Shown: piece after piece, positions 6,214-6,859 of the stretch | Layout of the letters: every line of letters begins with the position of its first letter | How positions within the stretch are numbered: the stretch's first letter is position 1 | Notes under the pieces: generated by a model | Told to the model about the DNA's origin: nothing | The model's input: only the letters and a program-made list of their open reading frames with translations | Database searches by the model: none | Position numbers and translations under genes: made by a program | From: Prevotellaceae bacterium | GTDB taxonomy: Bacteria; Bacteroidota; Bacteroidia; Bacteroidales; UBA932 | Direction of reading: 5' to 3' | Assembly (NCBI GenBank): GCA_031259655.1 | Contig: JAIRLF010000304.1 | Coordinates: 1-6,859, forward strand | Length of the DNA stretch: 6,859 bases

Positions 6214-6859
6214 ATGTCGGTGAGCAAAAAGGCTTTTATCTTAATAGGGCTGATATTGTTGGTAGACCAGGGCTTGAAATTTTGGGTAAAGACCAATATG
6301 TTTTTAAGCGAAGAAATTCCTGTTTTCGGAGATTGGTTTACCATTTTTTTTACCGAAAACCCGGGTATGGCATTTGGCATGTTGTTTGGAGGACCTGTAG
6401 GAAAAATGATATTAGTCGCATTGAGATTTTTTTTGGCAATAGCTTTGGTTCTATATATCCCTAAAATTGCTAAGAAAAAAGGAATTACAATCGGATTGAT
6501 ATTAGGAATAGCGGGTATCTGCGCCGGAGCTTGGGGAAATATTATCGACTCGGCTTTTTATGGTTTGATATTCGACTTGGGGACAACGTATAATCCCGAT
6601 TTCGAATTGTATACCGGATATGCCGGAGTCGCCAAATTATCCACTACGGGCTATTCGTCTTTTATGCACGGTTGTGTCGTCGATATGTTACACTTCCCGA
6701 TTATCAAGACTCACTATCCCGAATGGTTTCCTTTTAATGCCGGTAAGGAATTTATCTTTTTCAGACCAATATTTAATATTGCCGATGCTGCAATATCCGT
6801 AAGCGGTATTTATATACTGCTGTTTCAACGTAAGGCGCTTAACGTATTGTTTGGCAAAA
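6214..6859 (+). CDS. lspA: Lipoprotein signal peptidase (signal peptidase II), 3' end beyond window
   Basis: The frame opens at the ATG 4 bp after the TraR/DksA stop and runs 215 codons to the window edge without a stop. The product is an inner-membrane aspartyl protease that removes signal peptides from diacylglyceryl-modified prolipoproteins. Family signatures are present: VDQGLKFWV (17-25, the DQxxK motif), FTENPGMAFG (46-55), GAWGNIID (105-112), VVDMLHF (155-161) with catalytic Asp157, and FNIADAAIS (187-195) with catalytic Asp191. Hydrophobic segments lie near 7-17, 63-82, 91-108 and 186-204, fitting four membrane spans. The roughly 45-residue stretch between GNIID and VVDM is longer than in E. 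coli LspA, as I recall is usual in Bacteroidota. The nearby in-frame GTG at 6220 is a less likely start. Only the last residues should be missing. Confidence 0.96.
   Translation, partial: MSVSKKAFILIGLILLVDQGLKFWVKTNMFLSEEIPVFGDWFTIFFTENPGMAFGMLFGGPVGKMILVALRFFLAIALVLYIPKIAKKKGITIGLILGIAGICAGAWGNIIDSAFYGLIFDLGTTYNPDFELYTGYAGVAKLSTTGYSSFMHGCVVDMLHFPIIKTHYPEWFPFNAGKEFIFFRPIFNIADAAISVSGIYILLFQRKALNVLFGK

Noticed and set aside
6084..6380. 98-codon open frame on the - strand across the TraR/lspA junction
   Set aside because: It is antisense to two well-identified genes and has no recognisable features.

Overview
The window looks like a chromosomal piece of a Bacteroidota (probably Bacteroidales) genome. 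Four things point there. Intergenic DNA is A/T-rich. Start codons are preceded by A-rich leaders without Shine-Dalgarno sequences. TAnnTTTG-type promoter boxes are present. A one-cysteine TraR/DksA-family protein is followed immediately by lspA, a pairing typical of this phylum. No rRNA, tRNA, transposase, CRISPR or toxin-antitoxin gene is visible. All intact genes are on the + strand.

Layout. Positions 3-256 hold the 3' end of an unrecognised gene that appears to change frame near 95-110, so it is probably decayed. Positions 337-568 hold a G/C-rich minisatellite: 21-bp-class units that become four 42-bp higher-order repeats. Positions 569-977 are A/T-rich and non-coding. They carry a candidate promoter (793-800) and a long imperfect inverted repeat (889-938) in the presumed 5' leader of the next gene. 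Positions 978-2822 encode an exported GH13 (alpha-amylase superfamily) enzyme with all core catalytic residues and an unusually long insertion before the last catalytic aspartate. After an 80-bp gap with no terminator, 2903-5602 encodes an 899-residue exported protein. It resembles the alpha subunit of hydrazine synthase (HzsA-related): a beta-propeller-like middle, the conserved HzsA-like middle domain, and two CxxCH heme c motifs. A strong intrinsic terminator (5628-5659) closes this two-gene unit. A new promoter (5767-5797) then drives a TraR/DksA-family gene (5832-6209) and lspA (6214 to beyond the window end), separated by 4 bp.

How the genes fit together. The GH13 and HzsA-like genes form a probable operon for two envelope or secreted proteins: a glycan-cleaving enzyme and a predicted diheme c protein. 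The natural but unproven idea is a link between alpha-glucan breakdown and a heme-dependent redox step. No other hydrazine synthase subunit and no SusC/SusD pair lies in the window, so neither hydrazine synthesis nor a classical polysaccharide utilisation locus is supported. The TraR/lspA pair is conserved housekeeping: a transcription modulator and lipoprotein signal peptidase.
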